64,000 nucleotides of DNA from the NCBI GenBank assembly GCA_018436725.1, contig JAHDKT010000052.1:33937-97936 (forward strand), read 5' to 3'. Below the pieces are notes generated by a model. That model saw only the letters and a program-made list of their open reading frames with translations, did no database searches and was not told where the DNA came from. The DNA is from Synergistaceae bacterium. Its GTDB lineage: Bacteria > Synergistota > Synergistia > Synergistales > Aminobacteriaceae. This document shows positions 53,309-63,522 of this stretch, in pieces. The position numbers and the translations under genes were made by a program. The first letter of the stretch is position 1, and each line of letters starts with the position of its first letter.

Positions 53309-54613
53309 TCAGCGCGCGTCTTTCGCGCGCGGGTGCGGAAAGAGGATCTCGATGCGGCACCCCTCTCCGCGGCGCGACTCCAGACGCATCGTCCCGCGAA
53401 GGAGGCGGACGCGCTCCCCGATGTTGGCCAGCCCTCTGTGACCGGCGGTGCGGAGGCGTTCGTAATCCGTTCCCCCGTGCTGTTCCGCGTCGAAGCCCGC
53501 GCCGTCGTCCTGGACCGAAAAACGGACCGATTCGTCCTCGTCCGAAAGATGCACGCGGACCGTGCGCGCTCTTCCGTGCCGCACGGCGTTCGATACGGCC
53601 TCCTGCACTATGCGGACGACCGCAAGGACATGCCCCTCCGGCAGAGAATCCAGCGTTTCGTCGGTCCGGACTTCCACCTCGACGCCGCCGTGCGTCCGGG
53701 AGAGTCGGTCTGCGTTTTCGTCCATCGCGCTGACGAGTCCGAGACTGATCCAGGAGGGCGAAAGCTCCTCGCAGTAACCCCGGAGTTCGTCGGCGGCGTT
53801 CCTCATGATCTCCTCCGCCGTGTCCAGCAGCTCGCGCATCTCCTCCGGCGCGCCCTCCTCGGCGGCTTCCCGCGCCATCTGTATGCGCCTGATCGCGGCG
53901 ACGGACGCCTGAAGCGGTCCGTCGTGCAGATCGCGGGCAAGGCGCTTGCGCGCCTTCTCTTCGGCGCGGATTCTCTCGCTCACGGAGCGCGCGTGCAGCT
54001 CCTCTCTGGTAAACGTCTTTTCCGCCAGCTCTTCGATTGCCGAAGACAACGCGCCCAGCTCCGAGGTTTCGGCGAACCCGAGGCTGCGCTCCTTCCCCCA
54101 TTCGGCCCCACGAATCCGCTCCGCGAAGCTCCGCAGCGTCCGGGCGCGCTCCTCGGCAAGCTCTCTCGTCCGTTCGGCGACCAGGCGCTCCAGATTTTCG
54201 TTCTGCTCGCGCAGACGCCGTTGCAGCGCTCCTATTTCCAGATGCGCTCCCGTGCGCGCCAGTACCTCCTCCTCCTGGAAGGGCTTGGTGATGTAGTCCG
54301 CCCCTCCTGCGGCGAAGGCGCGGAGCTTGTCCGATGTTTCGCCGAGCGCGCTGATGAAGAGCACCGGGATGTCCGCGAGCCGGGGATCGGCCTTCATGCG
54401 CCGGCAGACTTCGAAGCCGTCCATCCCCGGCATCATCGCATCGAGCAGCATCAGGTCGGGCGGATTTTCCGCCGCGGCGTCCAGTGCCAGACCTCCGCGC
54501 GGGAAGGTAAGCACCCTGTGCCCCGCCGTCCGCAGCATGCGGTCGAGCAGATCGAGATTCGCAGGCGTATCGTCCACAACCATGACGGTGGCTCGTGTCA
54601 CGCACCTGTTCAC
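53309..54613 (-). CDS. REC-HisKA_3 response regulator/histidine kinase
   Basis: A 434-residue soluble protein. Residues 10-130 form a receiver ([14 protein letters not shown], phospho-acceptor in LMLLDAMMPGMDG, switch FISAL, ITKPF). A long coiled coil (130-225) leads to a NarL-class kinase: HisKA_3 with RKRLARDLHDGPLQAS (phospho-His in DLHDGP) and an ATPase with VRIVQEAVSNAVRHGRA, VQDDGAGFD and GHRGLANIGERVRLL. The domain order is inverted relative to normal hybrids: a phosphorylated receiver may gate the kinase. GTG at 54613 overlaps the upstream stop as GTGA. No NarL-type response regulator is present in the window. Confidence 0.9.
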   Translation of the reverse strand: MNRCVTRATVMVVDDTPANLDLLDRMLRTAGHRVLTFPRGGLALDAAAENPPDLMLLDAMMPGMDGFEVCRRMKADPRLADIPVLFISALGETSDKLRAFAAGGADYITKPFQEEEVLARTGAHLEIGALQRRLREQNENLERLVAERTRELAEERARTLRSFAERIRGAEWGKERSLGFAETSELGALSSAIEELAEKTFTREELHARSVSERIRAEEKARKRLARDLHDGPLQASVAAIRRIQMAREAAEEGAPEEMRELLDTAEEIMRNAADELRGYCEELSPSWISLGLVSAMDENADRLSRTHGGVEVEVRTDETLDSLPEGHVLAVVRIVQEAVSNAVRHGRARTVRVHLSDEDESVRFSVQDDGAGFDAEQHGGTDYERLRTAGHRGLANIGERVRLLRGTMRLESRRGEGCRIEILFPHPRAKDAR

Positions 54614-56862
54614 TTCTTATTCCTCCCGTCGTCCGCGTCCCCTTGGGCGGGGGATGACAGCAGAGCCCCCAGTCTCTCGTAGTCGTACCGGCGGGCGAGT
54701 TCCAGCAGCCTTTCGGCGGTCGTCCCGTCGACCGCGCGCGCGGCTGCGATCTGCTCCTTGAGCCCGGCCATGTCGCCGGATTTCACCGACGCGCGCATAA
54801 GCGCGCGCATTTCCGCTGGAAGGACGAACAGCGCTTCGCGTGTCAGCGGCGCCTCTCCGGCGTGCGACTCCGAAGCGTGCACGCAGCGCAGTCCGAGGGC
54901 CTGCCCCAGAGTCAGAAAGAGTTCGTCGGGCCTGAACGGCTTGCGCAGGTAGGCGCTCGCCCCGGCCCGCAGCGCTTTTTGCTCGTCGTCTTCGAAGGCG
55001 AAGGCCGTCACCGCGACGACGGGGACGGCGGTTCCTTTTTTTTTCTCCTTGATCCGCCTGGTGGCTTCGTAGCCGTCCATCACCGGCATGCGCATGTCCA
55101 TCAGCACGGCGTCCGGAGGCCGCGCTTCGAAGCGCTCAAGGGCGTCCCGTCCGTCCGAGGCATCCTCCACGGCGAAACCCATCGGTTCCAGCAGCGCGCG
55201 CAGCACGTCCCGATTCTCCTTCTTGTCGTCCACCACGAGTATTCGAAGCTCTTTCCCCTCCGTCTCCAGGCCGACGATGCGCCGGGAGTCGCTTTTCGTA
55301 CTCGCGCCCTCTTCGCTGCGCAGCAGCGGCAGGCGGACGGTGAACCGGCTCCCTTCGCCCGGCCTGCTTTCGACGGTGAGTCCGCCGCCCATCAGCTCCA
55401 CGAGTCGTCGGCTGATGGAGAGACCGAGTCCCGTGCCTCCCGCCTCTTTCCCGGCGTCCGACTGGCGGAACGGGTCGAAGATCCGATCAAGCTCCGTCCC
55501 GTCGATACCGGGGCCGCTGTCCTCGACGTCGATGAGCAGATGGACGGTTTTCGCGTCGGGGGTCCGCCGGTCCGTGCGGGCGTGCAGAGCGAAACCTCCC
55601 TCCTTGGTGAACTTCACCGCGTTCGACAGCAGGTTGAGCAGTACCTGGCGCAGTTTGGCCTCGTCGCCGACTACATACCTGGGGACATCGTCGTCGCGCT
55701 CCATATCCAGGTGGAGCCCCCGCGACTCGGCGCGCAGCCGGAACATCGATTCCAGGTCGTCCAGAAGATCGTGGAGGCAGAATGGGGTAGGGGTCAGCGT
55801 CAGTCGTCCGGCCTCTATCCGCGACATGTCCAGGATGTCGTTGATGAGCCGGAGCAGGTGCCGTCCGCTCCGGTTGATCGTGCGTATCTGTTCGGCCTGC
55901 TTCTCGGAGAGGGAGGGATCGCGTTCAAGCGCCGCGCCGAAGCCGAGAATGGCGTTCAGCGGCGTGCGGATCTCGTGGCTCATATTGGCGAGAAAAACGC
56001 TCTTCGCACGGTTCGCCGCCTCGGCGCTCTCCTTGGCGATCTGCATCGCCTGCTGCCGCCGGGCAAGGAGCAGCATTTCCCCTTCCGCCCGTTTCCGGTC
56101 GTCGATGTCGATATAGCACCCCACCATCCTGACGGGAGAGCCGTCCTCGGCCCATTCGACCACTCGCCCCGCGCAAATCGCCCAGATGACCGACCCGTCC
56201 TTGCGCACATACCGAATTTCATTGGAGAAAGGGGTCTTGCCTCCGCTCCGCAGGTGTTCCCGGAGGCGATGGAGCGTCTCCGGCAGGTCGTCGGGGTGGA
56301 CGATCCGACGGCACAGCGTCGATGTTCGGGGCAACTCGTCCTCTCCGTACCCCAGCAGGTTCCGGAACTTCGGGCTCAAAAAGGCGGCGCCGGTGTTGAA
56401 ATGCGTCTCCCAGTAGCCGGAGAGGGTGGACTCCAGAACATCCCTCAGAATGTTTCGTTCGTTCGCCGTGCGCATGTTCGCCTCGTGGAGCCTGAAAGCC
56501 ATCTTGATGGAGGCTACGAGCACGGCGCCTCCGGAGTTCTTGGCGACATAGCCGTACGAGGCGATCTTTTCGATCCGCTCCAGTACCTCGGCCTCGGTGT
56601 ACGAGGAGAGAAAAACGACGGGGAGTTCGCGTACCTTCAGTATCTCTCCGGCCGCGCGCGCGCCGTCGATGCCCGGGCCGAGTTCGATGTCCATCAGGAC
56701 GAGGTCCACTTTCGCCCTCTCTTCGCACACTATCCGGATCGCCTCCTCGCCCGCGGGAACGTGCAGCACGTCGTACCCGCCCTTGCGGAGCTGCCGCTCC
56801 ACCGCGAGGGCGTTGGTTCGCGTGTCTTCGACGAGAAGAATGGTTCTGCGGTCTCCGTTCAT
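54610..56862 (-). CDS. REC-PAS hybrid histidine kinase
   Basis: A 750-residue soluble kinase. Residues 6-125 are a receiver ([14 protein letters not shown], phospho-acceptor Asp58 in [14 protein letters not shown]), 145-265 a PAS with PAC ([18 protein letters not shown] to [12 protein letters not shown]), then HisKA ([13 protein letters not shown], His296), ATPase ([28 protein letters not shown]), a second receiver ([17 protein letters not shown]) and the shared His-less C-terminal domain. The input receiver means it can be triggered by another kinase of the cluster. ATG at 56862 overlaps the stop of the upstream gene as ATGA; the downstream gene starts at the overlapping GTGA. Confidence 0.92.
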   Translation of the reverse strand: MNGDRRTILLVEDTRTNALAVERQLRKGGYDVLHVPAGEEAIRIVCEERAKVDLVLMDIELGPGIDGARAAGEILKVRELPVVFLSSYTEAEVLERIEKIASYGYVAKNSGGAVLVASIKMAFRLHEANMRTANERNILRDVLESTLSGYWETHFNTGAAFLSPKFRNLLGYGEDELPRTSTLCRRIVHPDDLPETLHRLREHLRSGGKTPFSNEIRYVRKDGSVIWAICAGRVVEWAEDGSPVRMVGCYIDIDDRKRAEGEMLLLARRQQAMQIAKESAEAANRAKSVFLANMSHEIRTPLNAILGFGAALERDPSLSEKQAEQIRTINRSGRHLLRLINDILDMSRIEAGRLTLTPTPFCLHDLLDDLESMFRLRAESRGLHLDMERDDDVPRYVVGDEAKLRQVLLNLLSNAVKFTKEGGFALHARTDRRTPDAKTVHLLIDVEDSGPGIDGTELDRIFDPFRQSDAGKEAGGTGLGLSISRRLVELMGGGLTVESRPGEGSRFTVRLPLLRSEEGASTKSDSRRIVGLETEGKELRILVVDDKKENRDVLRALLEPMGFAVEDASDGRDALERFEARPPDAVLMDMRMPVMDGYEATRRIKEKKKGTAVPVVAVTAFAFEDDEQKALRAGASAYLRKPFRPDELFLTLGQALGLRCVHASESHAGEAPLTREALFVLPAEMRALMRASVKSGDMAGLKEQIAAARAVDGTTAERLLELARRYDYERLGALLSSPAQGDADDGRNKK

Positions 56863-59800
56863 TTCGTCCTCCGGTCGGGTGTTTTCTCGAGCCGGGACTC
56901 CTCGCGGTTTGCCGCCGCGGCGTCGAATGCGCAGCTATTCGGGCGTCCGCCTTCAGCCGCCCCTCGTTCGCAGCCGCTCGGAGAACATGCCCGCGGATGT
57001 TCGTTTATCGCCTCTTTCAGTCGTTCGAATTCGCGGGCCAAATATTCGCCCCGCACGGCGGCTTCGTCGCGATCGCCGACGCGGGCCGCCCGCTCCGCGT
57101 CGTCGGCGGCGGCGTACAGCGCATCGCCGCCGACGTTTCCGGCAAGTCCCTTGATCGCGTGGGCGTTTCGTCGCGCCGTCTCCATATCCCCCGCTACGAG
57201 AGCGGCGGAGAGGGAAGCCAGTTTGCGCGGCGTTTCGTTCAAGAACTCCGACGCGATCTCGTCCGCCAGCTCTTCGTCGCCGTCCAGCGCTTCGAGCATG
57301 CGCGCTCTGTTCCAGACGTCGCCGCCGATGCTCGGAGGTTCCGGAGTGTTTTCGCCGCACTCTTCAGCGCCAAGACAACTTTCGAGGACCGCCCTGACGT
57401 CGTTCGTACGCACGGGCTTCGCCAGATAGCCGTTCATACCGGCGGCTAGGCACTCCTCTTCGATTTCCGGCTGGACGCTCGCCGTGAGGGCGACGATGCG
57501 ACACCGCTTCCTCTCCGGGGTCTCTTTTCCTTCAAGCGCCCTGATCTCCTCGGCCGCACGAAGTCCGTCCTTCGACGGCATCTGAAGATCCATGAACACG
57601 AGGTTCGGCCGGTGCTCGCGGTAGAGCGACACAGCCTGCTCGCCGTCCTCGGCCTGGAGAATGGAAGCGAAGGGCGCGAGTTTGGCGATCAAAATCGAGA
57701 GCATTTTCATGTTCAGCCGCTCATCCTCGGCGATCAGAATTCGCAGGTTTCCTTCCTTCTCCGTCAACGGGAGGGGCGCGACGAAGCCGGGAGAAGCCTC
57801 TGTTCCGCCGGAGGCCGAAGGCGCCTCTCCCGTCTCGTACGGAGCGCGGAGGGTGAAGAAAAACATGCTCCCCCGGCCGGGAGCGCTCTCGACCTCGAGC
57901 GAACTCCCCATCTTCTGCAGCAGTCGGCGGCTGATGGCGAGGCCGAGCCCCGCTCCGCCGTATCTGCGGGTATTCGAAGAATCCGCCTGCACGAAGGGTT
58001 CGAAGATGCGGGATCGCTCTTCGGGAGAGATGCCGATGCCGGTATCCTGAACAACGAAGGTGAACGCGCCTTCTCCTCCTGAAAGAGGAACGAAACGCAG
58101 CGAGACTCCGACGCTCCCTTGTTCCGTGAACTTGACCGCGTTGTTCAGCAGGTTGACGAGGATCTGTTCCAGGCGTACCGCATCGACGACCGCGCACGCC
58201 GGGACGTCCGGGGCGACTGCCGACGAAAGAGAAAGTTTCTTTTCGGCGGCGAAGGTACGTACTGGTCCCATCGCCCTTTCGATCACCCGGCGGAGTTCCG
58301 ACGGCGAAGGGCGTAGATCGAGCCGGTCGGCCTCGATTCTGGAGATGTCGAGCACGTTGCTGAGAATGTCGAGAAGAAGATGCGCCGAGGTATCTATATA
58401 CTCCAGGTACTCGTGCTGCGTGGCGTCCAGAGGCGTGTAGGCGAGCAGGCCGAGAAAACCGATGATCCCGTTGAGAGGGGTGCGTATTTCGTGGCTCATG
58501 TTCGCCAGGAAGGCGGACTTGGCGCGGCTGGCCGCTTCGGCTTCGCGCTGGAGGAGCCGCGCGTTCTCCAGCATGCGGCGGAGCGCCTCTTCGGCGCGTT
58601 TGCGCTCCGTGATGTCCTGAAAGATGCATGCGAATCTGCCGGGGGCGGGGCGGAAGGCGGTCACTTCGAAATGTTTTCCGAGTTCGGCGGCGTAGTTAGC
58701 GAAGAACGACGGTTCGCCGGAGAGCGCCACTCCGCCGAAGCTCTCGATCCAGTGCCGTTCCGTACCGGGGAGTACCTCCAGCACGGTGCGTCCGACCACT
58801 GCTTCGGATTTCAGGCCGGTCATTCGCTCGAAGGCCGGGTTGACGGCGAGGAAGCGATAGTCCGCAGGCCTGCCCGACGAATCGCAGATGATCTCGTGCA
58901 GGGCGAAGCCGTCGAGCATTTCGCGGAAGAGCGTCCGGTAGTTCAGCTCCGCCTGATGGTACGCGGTCATATCGACGGCGGAAGCGGCGATGAAGCGAGG
59001 AGCGCCGCCTTCGTCCCTGAGCAGTACACCGTTCATCAGCATGGGGAACTCGAACCCGTCCCGATGGCGATGCCAGACCTCCGCCGGGCCGAAATGTCCT
59101 TCGTGCATCATGGAGGCGTTGAGTTCGTTCGCTGTTATCATCTGTTCGGGCGTGTGGAAGACGGACAGGTGGCGTCCGAGCAGCTCCTCGGGGGAATACC
59201 CGTGGATGTTGGCGAAAAACCTGTTGACGTAGAGCAGAGTGCCGTCCAGAGCGGCGATCGCCTGTCCGTAGGACGCTCTGTCGGCTATCGTCTTGAATAT
59301 CCGGTTCTCTTCTTCGGTGCGTTTTCGTTCCGTGATATCGCGGCAGACGCAGAAGATCAGCTTCCGACCGCCGAACCATGCGGCGTTGGTGCTGATTTCG
59401 ACGTCGTAGACGCCGCCGTCTCGCCGCCGGTGCTTCGTTTCGAAGTGGTCGCCCCGTTGGTCGACGTTTCGAAGCATCTCCAAAAGTTCTTCGCGCGGGT
59501 ACAGAAACTCCCAGTCGAACACCGTGAGATCGCGCATCGATTCGAAGGGGTTTCCGATCATCTCGGCGAACTTTCTGTTGGATTCGTATACCGCTCCGTC
59601 CTGATCCAGGATGACGATGCCGTCCTTGGACTGTTCCATGAGAATGCGCCTGCGCGCAGCTTCTTCGGCCAGTTCCTCCGCCTGGCGTTTGCCGGCGCTG
59701 ATGTCGAGGACGAGGACGGTGAAGAAGGGGCTCTCGGTGGAGTAGACGTGCACCCGGAACCACCTGTCGAGAAGCTCCGAGTACTGTTCGAACTCCTTCG

Positions 59801-60053
59801 CGTCGCCGTGACGCACGACCTCGCCGTAGACGCCGAGCCAGTCGAAGGATGCGTTTTCGATGCCGGGGATGACCTCCCTTGCCGTACGCCCCAACATGGT
59901 TTCACGTGCGAGCCCCGTGAATCTCTCGAAAGCTTCGTTCACCTCCAGAAACTCGTAATCCACAGGCTTTCCGGAGTCGTCGAGGATGATCCGGCGAAGA
60001 GAGTAGCCGATCAGGGGGCTGTTCAGTATGTGCTGTTCGAGCATCGAAGCCAT
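56859..60053 (-). CDS. Multi-PAS hybrid histidine kinase with receiver and Hpt domain
   Basis: A 1064-residue soluble kinase. Four PAS domains (about 10-125, 130-245, 250-370, 375-485); the first and fourth share a repeated pattern ([19 protein letters not shown] and [19 protein letters not shown]), an internal duplication. Then HisKA ([13 protein letters not shown], His521), ATPase ([28 protein letters not shown]), a receiver ([14 protein letters not shown], Asp822) and a genuine Hpt domain ([16 protein letters not shown], His965). It is the only Hpt in the block. ATG at 60053 behind GGAGGTGTTCCC; a longer frame to 60125 is unsupported. A proline/cysteine-rich tail follows the Hpt domain. 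Confidence 0.92.
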   Translation of the reverse strand: MASMLEQHILNSPLIGYSLRRIILDDSGKPVDYEFLEVNEAFERFTGLARETMLGRTAREVIPGIENASFDWLGVYGEVVRHGDAKEFEQYSELLDRWFRVHVYSTESPFFTVLVLDISAGKRQAEELAEEAARRRILMEQSKDGIVILDQDGAVYESNRKFAEMIGNPFESMRDLTVFDWEFLYPREELLEMLRNVDQRGDHFETKHRRRDGGVYDVEISTNAAWFGGRKLIFCVCRDITERKRTEEENRIFKTIADRASYGQAIAALDGTLLYVNRFFANIHGYSPEELLGRHLSVFHTPEQMITANELNASMMHEGHFGPAEVWHRHRDGFEFPMLMNGVLLRDEGGAPRFIAASAVDMTAYHQAELNYRTLFREMLDGFALHEIICDSSGRPADYRFLAVNPAFERMTGLKSEAVVGRTVLEVLPGTERHWIESFGGVALSGEPSFFANYAAELGKHFEVTAFRPAPGRFACIFQDITERKRAEEALRRMLENARLLQREAEAASRAKSAFLANMSHEIRTPLNGIIGFLGLLAYTPLDATQHEYLEYIDTSAHLLLDILSNVLDISRIEADRLDLRPSPSELRRVIERAMGPVRTFAAEKKLSLSSAVAPDVPACAVVDAVRLEQILVNLLNNAVKFTEQGSVGVSLRFVPLSGGEGAFTFVVQDTGIGISPEERSRIFEPFVQADSSNTRRYGGAGLGLAISRRLLQKMGSSLEVESAPGRGSMFFFTLRAPYETGEAPSASGGTEASPGFVAPLPLTEKEGNLRILIAEDERLNMKMLSILIAKLAPFASILQAEDGEQAVSLYREHRPNLVFMDLQMPSKDGLRAAEEIRALEGKETPERKRCRIVALTASVQPEIEEECLAAGMNGYLAKPVRTNDVRAVLESCLGAEECGENTPEPPSIGGDVWNRARMLEALDGDEELADEIASEFLNETPRKLASLSAALVAGDMETARRNAHAIKGLAGNVGGDALYAAADDAERAARVGDRDEAAVRGEYLAREFERLKEAINEHPRACSPSGCERGAAEGGRPNSCAFDAAAANREESRLEKTPDRRTK

Positions 60054-60220
60054 GGGAACACCTCCGTGAGCCGTCCGGCGTGGACGAAAACGTCGTGCCG
60101 GCGAAATCCCGCAGCACGTCCGCACGACAATTCTATCAGCGATATGCAGCGGACGCCAACGATGTTCTCGAAGCGGAGGTTCGGCGTTCCGTGCCGGCCC
60201 CCTCCGGCGTTCTTCGGGGA

Positions 60221-60673
60221 CTATCGCTCGTCGCCGGAGCTTCGAGGCGTTTCCGTCCCCTCCCGCTTCCGAAGCTCGCGCTGCATCTCCACCATTCGAA
60301 GATAAGTCCTGACTTTGATCAGAATCTCTTCCTCCTGAAACGGCTTCGTTACGTAGTCCGCGCCCCCGACGGCGAAGGCGCGCCCCTTTTCGTCCGTATC
60401 GCCGGGCGCTCCCATGAAAAGCACCGGAATTTCCGCGAGCCGGGGGGTGTTCTTGATGCGGCGGCAGGTTTCGAAGCCGTCCATCTCCGGCATCGTCGTA
60501 TCCAGCAGTATCAGGTCCGGAGGAGTTTCCTCAGCGGCTTCGAGCGCAAGTCCGGCCCTCGGAAAGGTCAGCGCGCGGTACCCCTTCGCCCGCAGCATCT
60601 GATCCAGCAGGTCGAGATTGGCCGGAGTATCGTCCACGATCATAATCGTCGGCGTGTGTGTGAAACGGCTCAT
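60221..60673 (-). CDS. Single-domain response regulator (CheY-like)
   Basis: A 150-residue lone receiver. Acidic pocket in [14 protein letters not shown], phospho-acceptor in [13 protein letters not shown], conserved Lys in YVTKPF. It is a close paralogue of the receivers in REC-HD-GYP and REC-HisKA_3, but the switch Ser of FISAL is replaced (FMGAP), so signal output may differ. No output domain; it could be a shuttle between the kinases or act on the flagellar motor or a partner. ATG at 60671-60673 with GGGAGG at a long spacing. It lies just after the MCP-CheW terminator and before the multi-PAS kinase. Confidence 0.88.
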   Translation of the reverse strand: MSRFTHTPTIMIVDDTPANLDLLDQMLRAKGYRALTFPRAGLALEAAEETPPDLILLDTTMPEMDGFETCRRIKNTPRLAEIPVLFMGAPGDTDEKGRAFAVGGADYVTKPFQEEEILIKVRTYLRMVEMQRELRKREGTETPRSSGDER

Positions 60674-60704
60674 TCTGCTCGGCGCCTCCCTTCGGGCGGA
60701 TCGG

Positions 60705-60735
60705 AAAAGGGGGAGAGGGCCGCTCCGTCTCCCCC
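60705..60735 (-). terminator. Terminator after cheW
   Basis: On the minus strand GGGGGAGA (60735-60728) pairs perfectly with TCTCCCCC (60716-60709), followed by TTTT (60708-60705). Only about 30 bases separate it from the lone receiver gene, so read-through likely serves that gene. Confidence 0.7.
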
Positions 60736-60745
60736 GCGATTCATC

Positions 60746-61210
60746 TCAGCTTCCGGACTGCCCCAGCATCTCCCGCTCCTCGACGGAGAAGATGCGGTCG
60801 AGATCGAGCATGATGATCAGACGGTCCTTCACCTTCGCCACGCCCCGGATGAAATCGACGCTCGCCCCGCCGGCCACCATCGGAGGCGTCGGTTCGATCG
60901 ACTCGTCCGGAATCCGCAGTATCTCGGACACCCCGTCAACCAGGATTCCGATGTTCTGCCCCGCCATGTTGACGACGATGATGCGGCGGTCGATCTCCTT
61001 TCCCTCTTCCCTGACGACCACCAGAAAACGCTTGCACAGATCCACTATGGGAACGATCTGTCCGCGGAGATTCACTATCCCCTCCACGAAATCCATCGAC
61101 TGGGGAATCGTGGTGATGTTCTGGATTCTGACGATTTCGCGGACTCTGGAGATGTCGATGCCGAACTCCTCTTTCCCCAGCGCGAAGACGACGAGTTGCT
61201 GTTCCGCCAT
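60746..61210 (-). CDS. cheW: CheW chemotaxis adaptor
   Basis: A 154-residue CheW. It has the two five-stranded barrels of the family: QQLVVFALGKEEFGIDISRV, IVRIQNITTIPQSMDFVEGI, NLRGQIVPIVDLCKRF, NIGILVDGVSEILRIP and DFIRGVAKVKDRLIIMLDLD (quoted in parts). It links methyl-accepting chemotaxis proteins to CheA. ATG at 61210 behind GGAGGGAGCACC. It follows the MCP gene by about 105 bases. No CheA, CheR or CheB is in the window. Confidence 0.95.
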   Translation of the reverse strand: MAEQQLVVFALGKEEFGIDISRVREIVRIQNITTIPQSMDFVEGIVNLRGQIVPIVDLCKRFLVVVREEGKEIDRRIIVVNMAGQNIGILVDGVSEILRIPDESIEPTPPMVAGGASVDFIRGVAKVKDRLIIMLDLDRIFSVEEREMLGQSGS

Positions 61211-61314
61211 GGTGCTCCCTCCTCTCGAAATGCTTTTTAATGTACGCGGCGCCCCGCTGGAACACGCCTCTTCAAGGACGCCGCCGGACTTGAAATACTT
61301 CGGAGTCTTCGCGC

Positions 61315-63483
61315 TCAGCGCTTCTTCTGTTTAGGCGAGGCGCTCTTCGCGTCCTTGAGCGGAACGAGACCGCCGGTCCGCGCGGCGTCTTCGAACTTGA
61401 ACGCGCCGACGAGCTTTCTCAGATCGGCCGCGAGACCCGCAAGCTCCTCCGAGCCCTGCGCCACGCGCTCCGCCGACGTGCCGACCTCCGTCATCTGTCC
61501 GCGGACCAGGTCGGAAGAGGTCGCGGCCGCGCTCACCCGCGACGCGATGTTCTGCACCGCTCCCGCGATCTCCTCGCTCGACGCCGCCTGCTCCTCCGAC
61601 ACCGCCGCGAGGTCCTGCGTCGCTCCCGATATCCGCGAGAGGGCCTCCATCATCCTGCCGATGGTCGCGCGCGTCTCCTCCGCCAGGCGGCTGGAGTCCT
61701 TGGACGCCTTCGCGCCATGTTCCGACGACGTGACCACGCTGTCCAGGTCCTTCGTGATTCCGGAGGCAAGCGCGGCGATCTCCTTGGCGGCCTTGTTGCT
61801 CTCCTCCGCCAGTTTTCGCACCTCTTCCGCGACCACGGCGAACCCCCGCCCCGCCTCTCCGGCCCGCGCGGCCTCGATGGCGGCGTTCAGCGCAAGAAGG
61901 TTCGTCTGGTCGGCGATGCCGCCGATCTGCGCCACGAAGCTCTGAATCTCCCGAGCGCGGTCGCCGAGGCTCTTCACCTGCTGCGCGGAACGTTCGGCCT
62001 CCGTCGCAACGCCGTTGATGCTGGCGACGGCTTTCTCCACCGCCTTGGTTCCCTCTTCGCCCGCGAGACGCGCCTGTTCCACCTCTTGCGCCATCTCGGT
62101 CCCCTTCTGCGCGGAGGACTGGGCGCCGCTCGCAACTTCCTCGACGGAGGCGTTGATCTCCTCGCTGGCCGCGGCCAGGCTCTCCATCTGGGAGGAGACG
62201 TCGTCGACCCCGGCGCGCGATTCTTCGACCCCGGCGTTCGACTCCTCGGCGAGGGCCGCGAACTCCTCGGCGGTGCTCCCCAGCTTTTCGGAGGAGGCGG
62301 CGATGGCCCGCATGGCCTCGCGCTGCTTGGCCACCATCTCGGCGAGCGCGTCGGCCATCTGCCCGAGTTCGTCGCGGGTGGATATGCGGAACTCCTCGCG
62401 ACGAATGGTGAGGTCGCCGTCGCTGGCCCGTCCGGCGAGCGCCACGACCGTCTTCAGCGGGGCGACTAGGCTGCGGGTCATCAGGAAGGCGACGATCATG
62501 CCGAAGAGAATGGCGAAGAGGATGGCCCCGAGGATCACCATGATGGTCGTGCCGAGGTTGGCGTTGGCGCCGTCGGCGATCTTCCCGGCGTTCGTCGCGC
62601 CGTTCCGGACGACCTGTTCGGCGGCGGCGAGCACCGTATTGGCCGCCTGGTTCCTCGTCTGACTCAACTCGTCAAGTTGCCGCCAATTGGAAACAATGTC
62701 CTCCAGGACCTTGCCGTACTGGTCCCCCGCCTTGAGAATGGCGTCGAGCTGATCGAGGTTGAACTTCTGGACGGTCGTGCTCCTGATTTCCGCTATGATC
62801 GCCCTGATCCGGTCGAACGTCTTGACGGCCTCCTCGAGGAGCGCCGGATTCCGCAGCGCCTGCCCCTGGAAGTTGGCGATCCGTATGCCGTTGCCGAGGG
62901 CGATGACCTCGTTGATGAGGTTGATCTTCTTCAGACGGTCACGAATACGGTCGACGCCGTCTCCAGCGTTCAAATGACCCTCCATGGCCTCGTTCTGAGC
63001 GTTCAGATAGGCGTCCGCGGCGGCGAAGAAGGCGCGTTGCGCGTCGTCGCCCCTGCGCCGCGCGGCGAGGATGCCCGCCGCCGCCTGCTCGGTGCGGTCG
63101 ACGAGCCCCGTGTACGCATCCACCGCCGCCGAGGCCTTGGCGGCCCCTTCGCGAAGCTGGACGAGGGACGGATACTTCGCCGCAAGGTCGGACGCTTCTT
63201 TCAACAGGTTCCGTATCGCGCCCAGATGCTCTCTCCCTTTTGTAAGGTACCCCGCTTCGTAGGTGTAATTGTAGCCTCGAATCTCGAAGAGTACCTTATG
63301 CGCGGTGTCCTGCACGGATGCCGCCGCCACCATCTCGGGTACCGATTCTTCCGAAAGAGTCCGCGCATCGCGCTGGACCGCGTTCATATTCATCCATGTC
63401 AAGGCTCCCACGCCTGCGAAAAGGAGCAGCAGGGCGCCGAAGGCAAGAAAGAGTTTTCCGCCGATTTTCATGTTCCGTAGCAT
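61315..63483 (-). CDS. Methyl-accepting chemotaxis protein with long helical periplasmic sensor
   Basis: A 722-residue MCP. Membrane helices at about 10-32 and 312-335 flank a ~280-residue all-helical sensor, the length of a helical-bimodular (HBM) or 4HB-type domain that binds small organic acids. HAMP at 336-390 ([20 protein letters not shown]), then the signalling hairpin with tip [20 protein letters not shown], flanked by [18 protein letters not shown]. Candidate methylation helices with E/Q-rich repeats are visible on both sides. No C-terminal CheR pentapeptide. ATG at 63483 behind GGAGGGATGCACT. CheW is the next gene. A second MCP gene lies upstream. Confidence 0.93.
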   Translation of the reverse strand: MLRNMKIGGKLFLAFGALLLLFAGVGALTWMNMNAVQRDARTLSEESVPEMVAAASVQDTAHKVLFEIRGYNYTYEAGYLTKGREHLGAIRNLLKEASDLAAKYPSLVQLREGAAKASAAVDAYTGLVDRTEQAAAGILAARRRGDDAQRAFFAAADAYLNAQNEAMEGHLNAGDGVDRIRDRLKKINLINEVIALGNGIRIANFQGQALRNPALLEEAVKTFDRIRAIIAEIRSTTVQKFNLDQLDAILKAGDQYGKVLEDIVSNWRQLDELSQTRNQAANTVLAAAEQVVRNGATNAGKIADGANANLGTTIMVILGAILFAILFGMIVAFLMTRSLVAPLKTVVALAGRASDGDLTIRREEFRISTRDELGQMADALAEMVAKQREAMRAIAASSEKLGSTAEEFAALAEESNAGVEESRAGVDDVSSQMESLAAASEEINASVEEVASGAQSSAQKGTEMAQEVEQARLAGEEGTKAVEKAVASINGVATEAERSAQQVKSLGDRAREIQSFVAQIGGIADQTNLLALNAAIEAARAGEAGRGFAVVAEEVRKLAEESNKAAKEIAALASGITKDLDSVVTSSEHGAKASKDSSRLAEETRATIGRMMEALSRISGATQDLAAVSEEQAASSEEIAGAVQNIASRVSAAATSSDLVRGQMTEVGTSAERVAQGSEELAGLAADLRKLVGAFKFEDAARTGGLVPLKDAKSASPKQKKR

Positions 63484-63522
63484 AGTGCATCCCTCCTCTG
63501 TAGTGTTTTCGGGTACGTCGCT

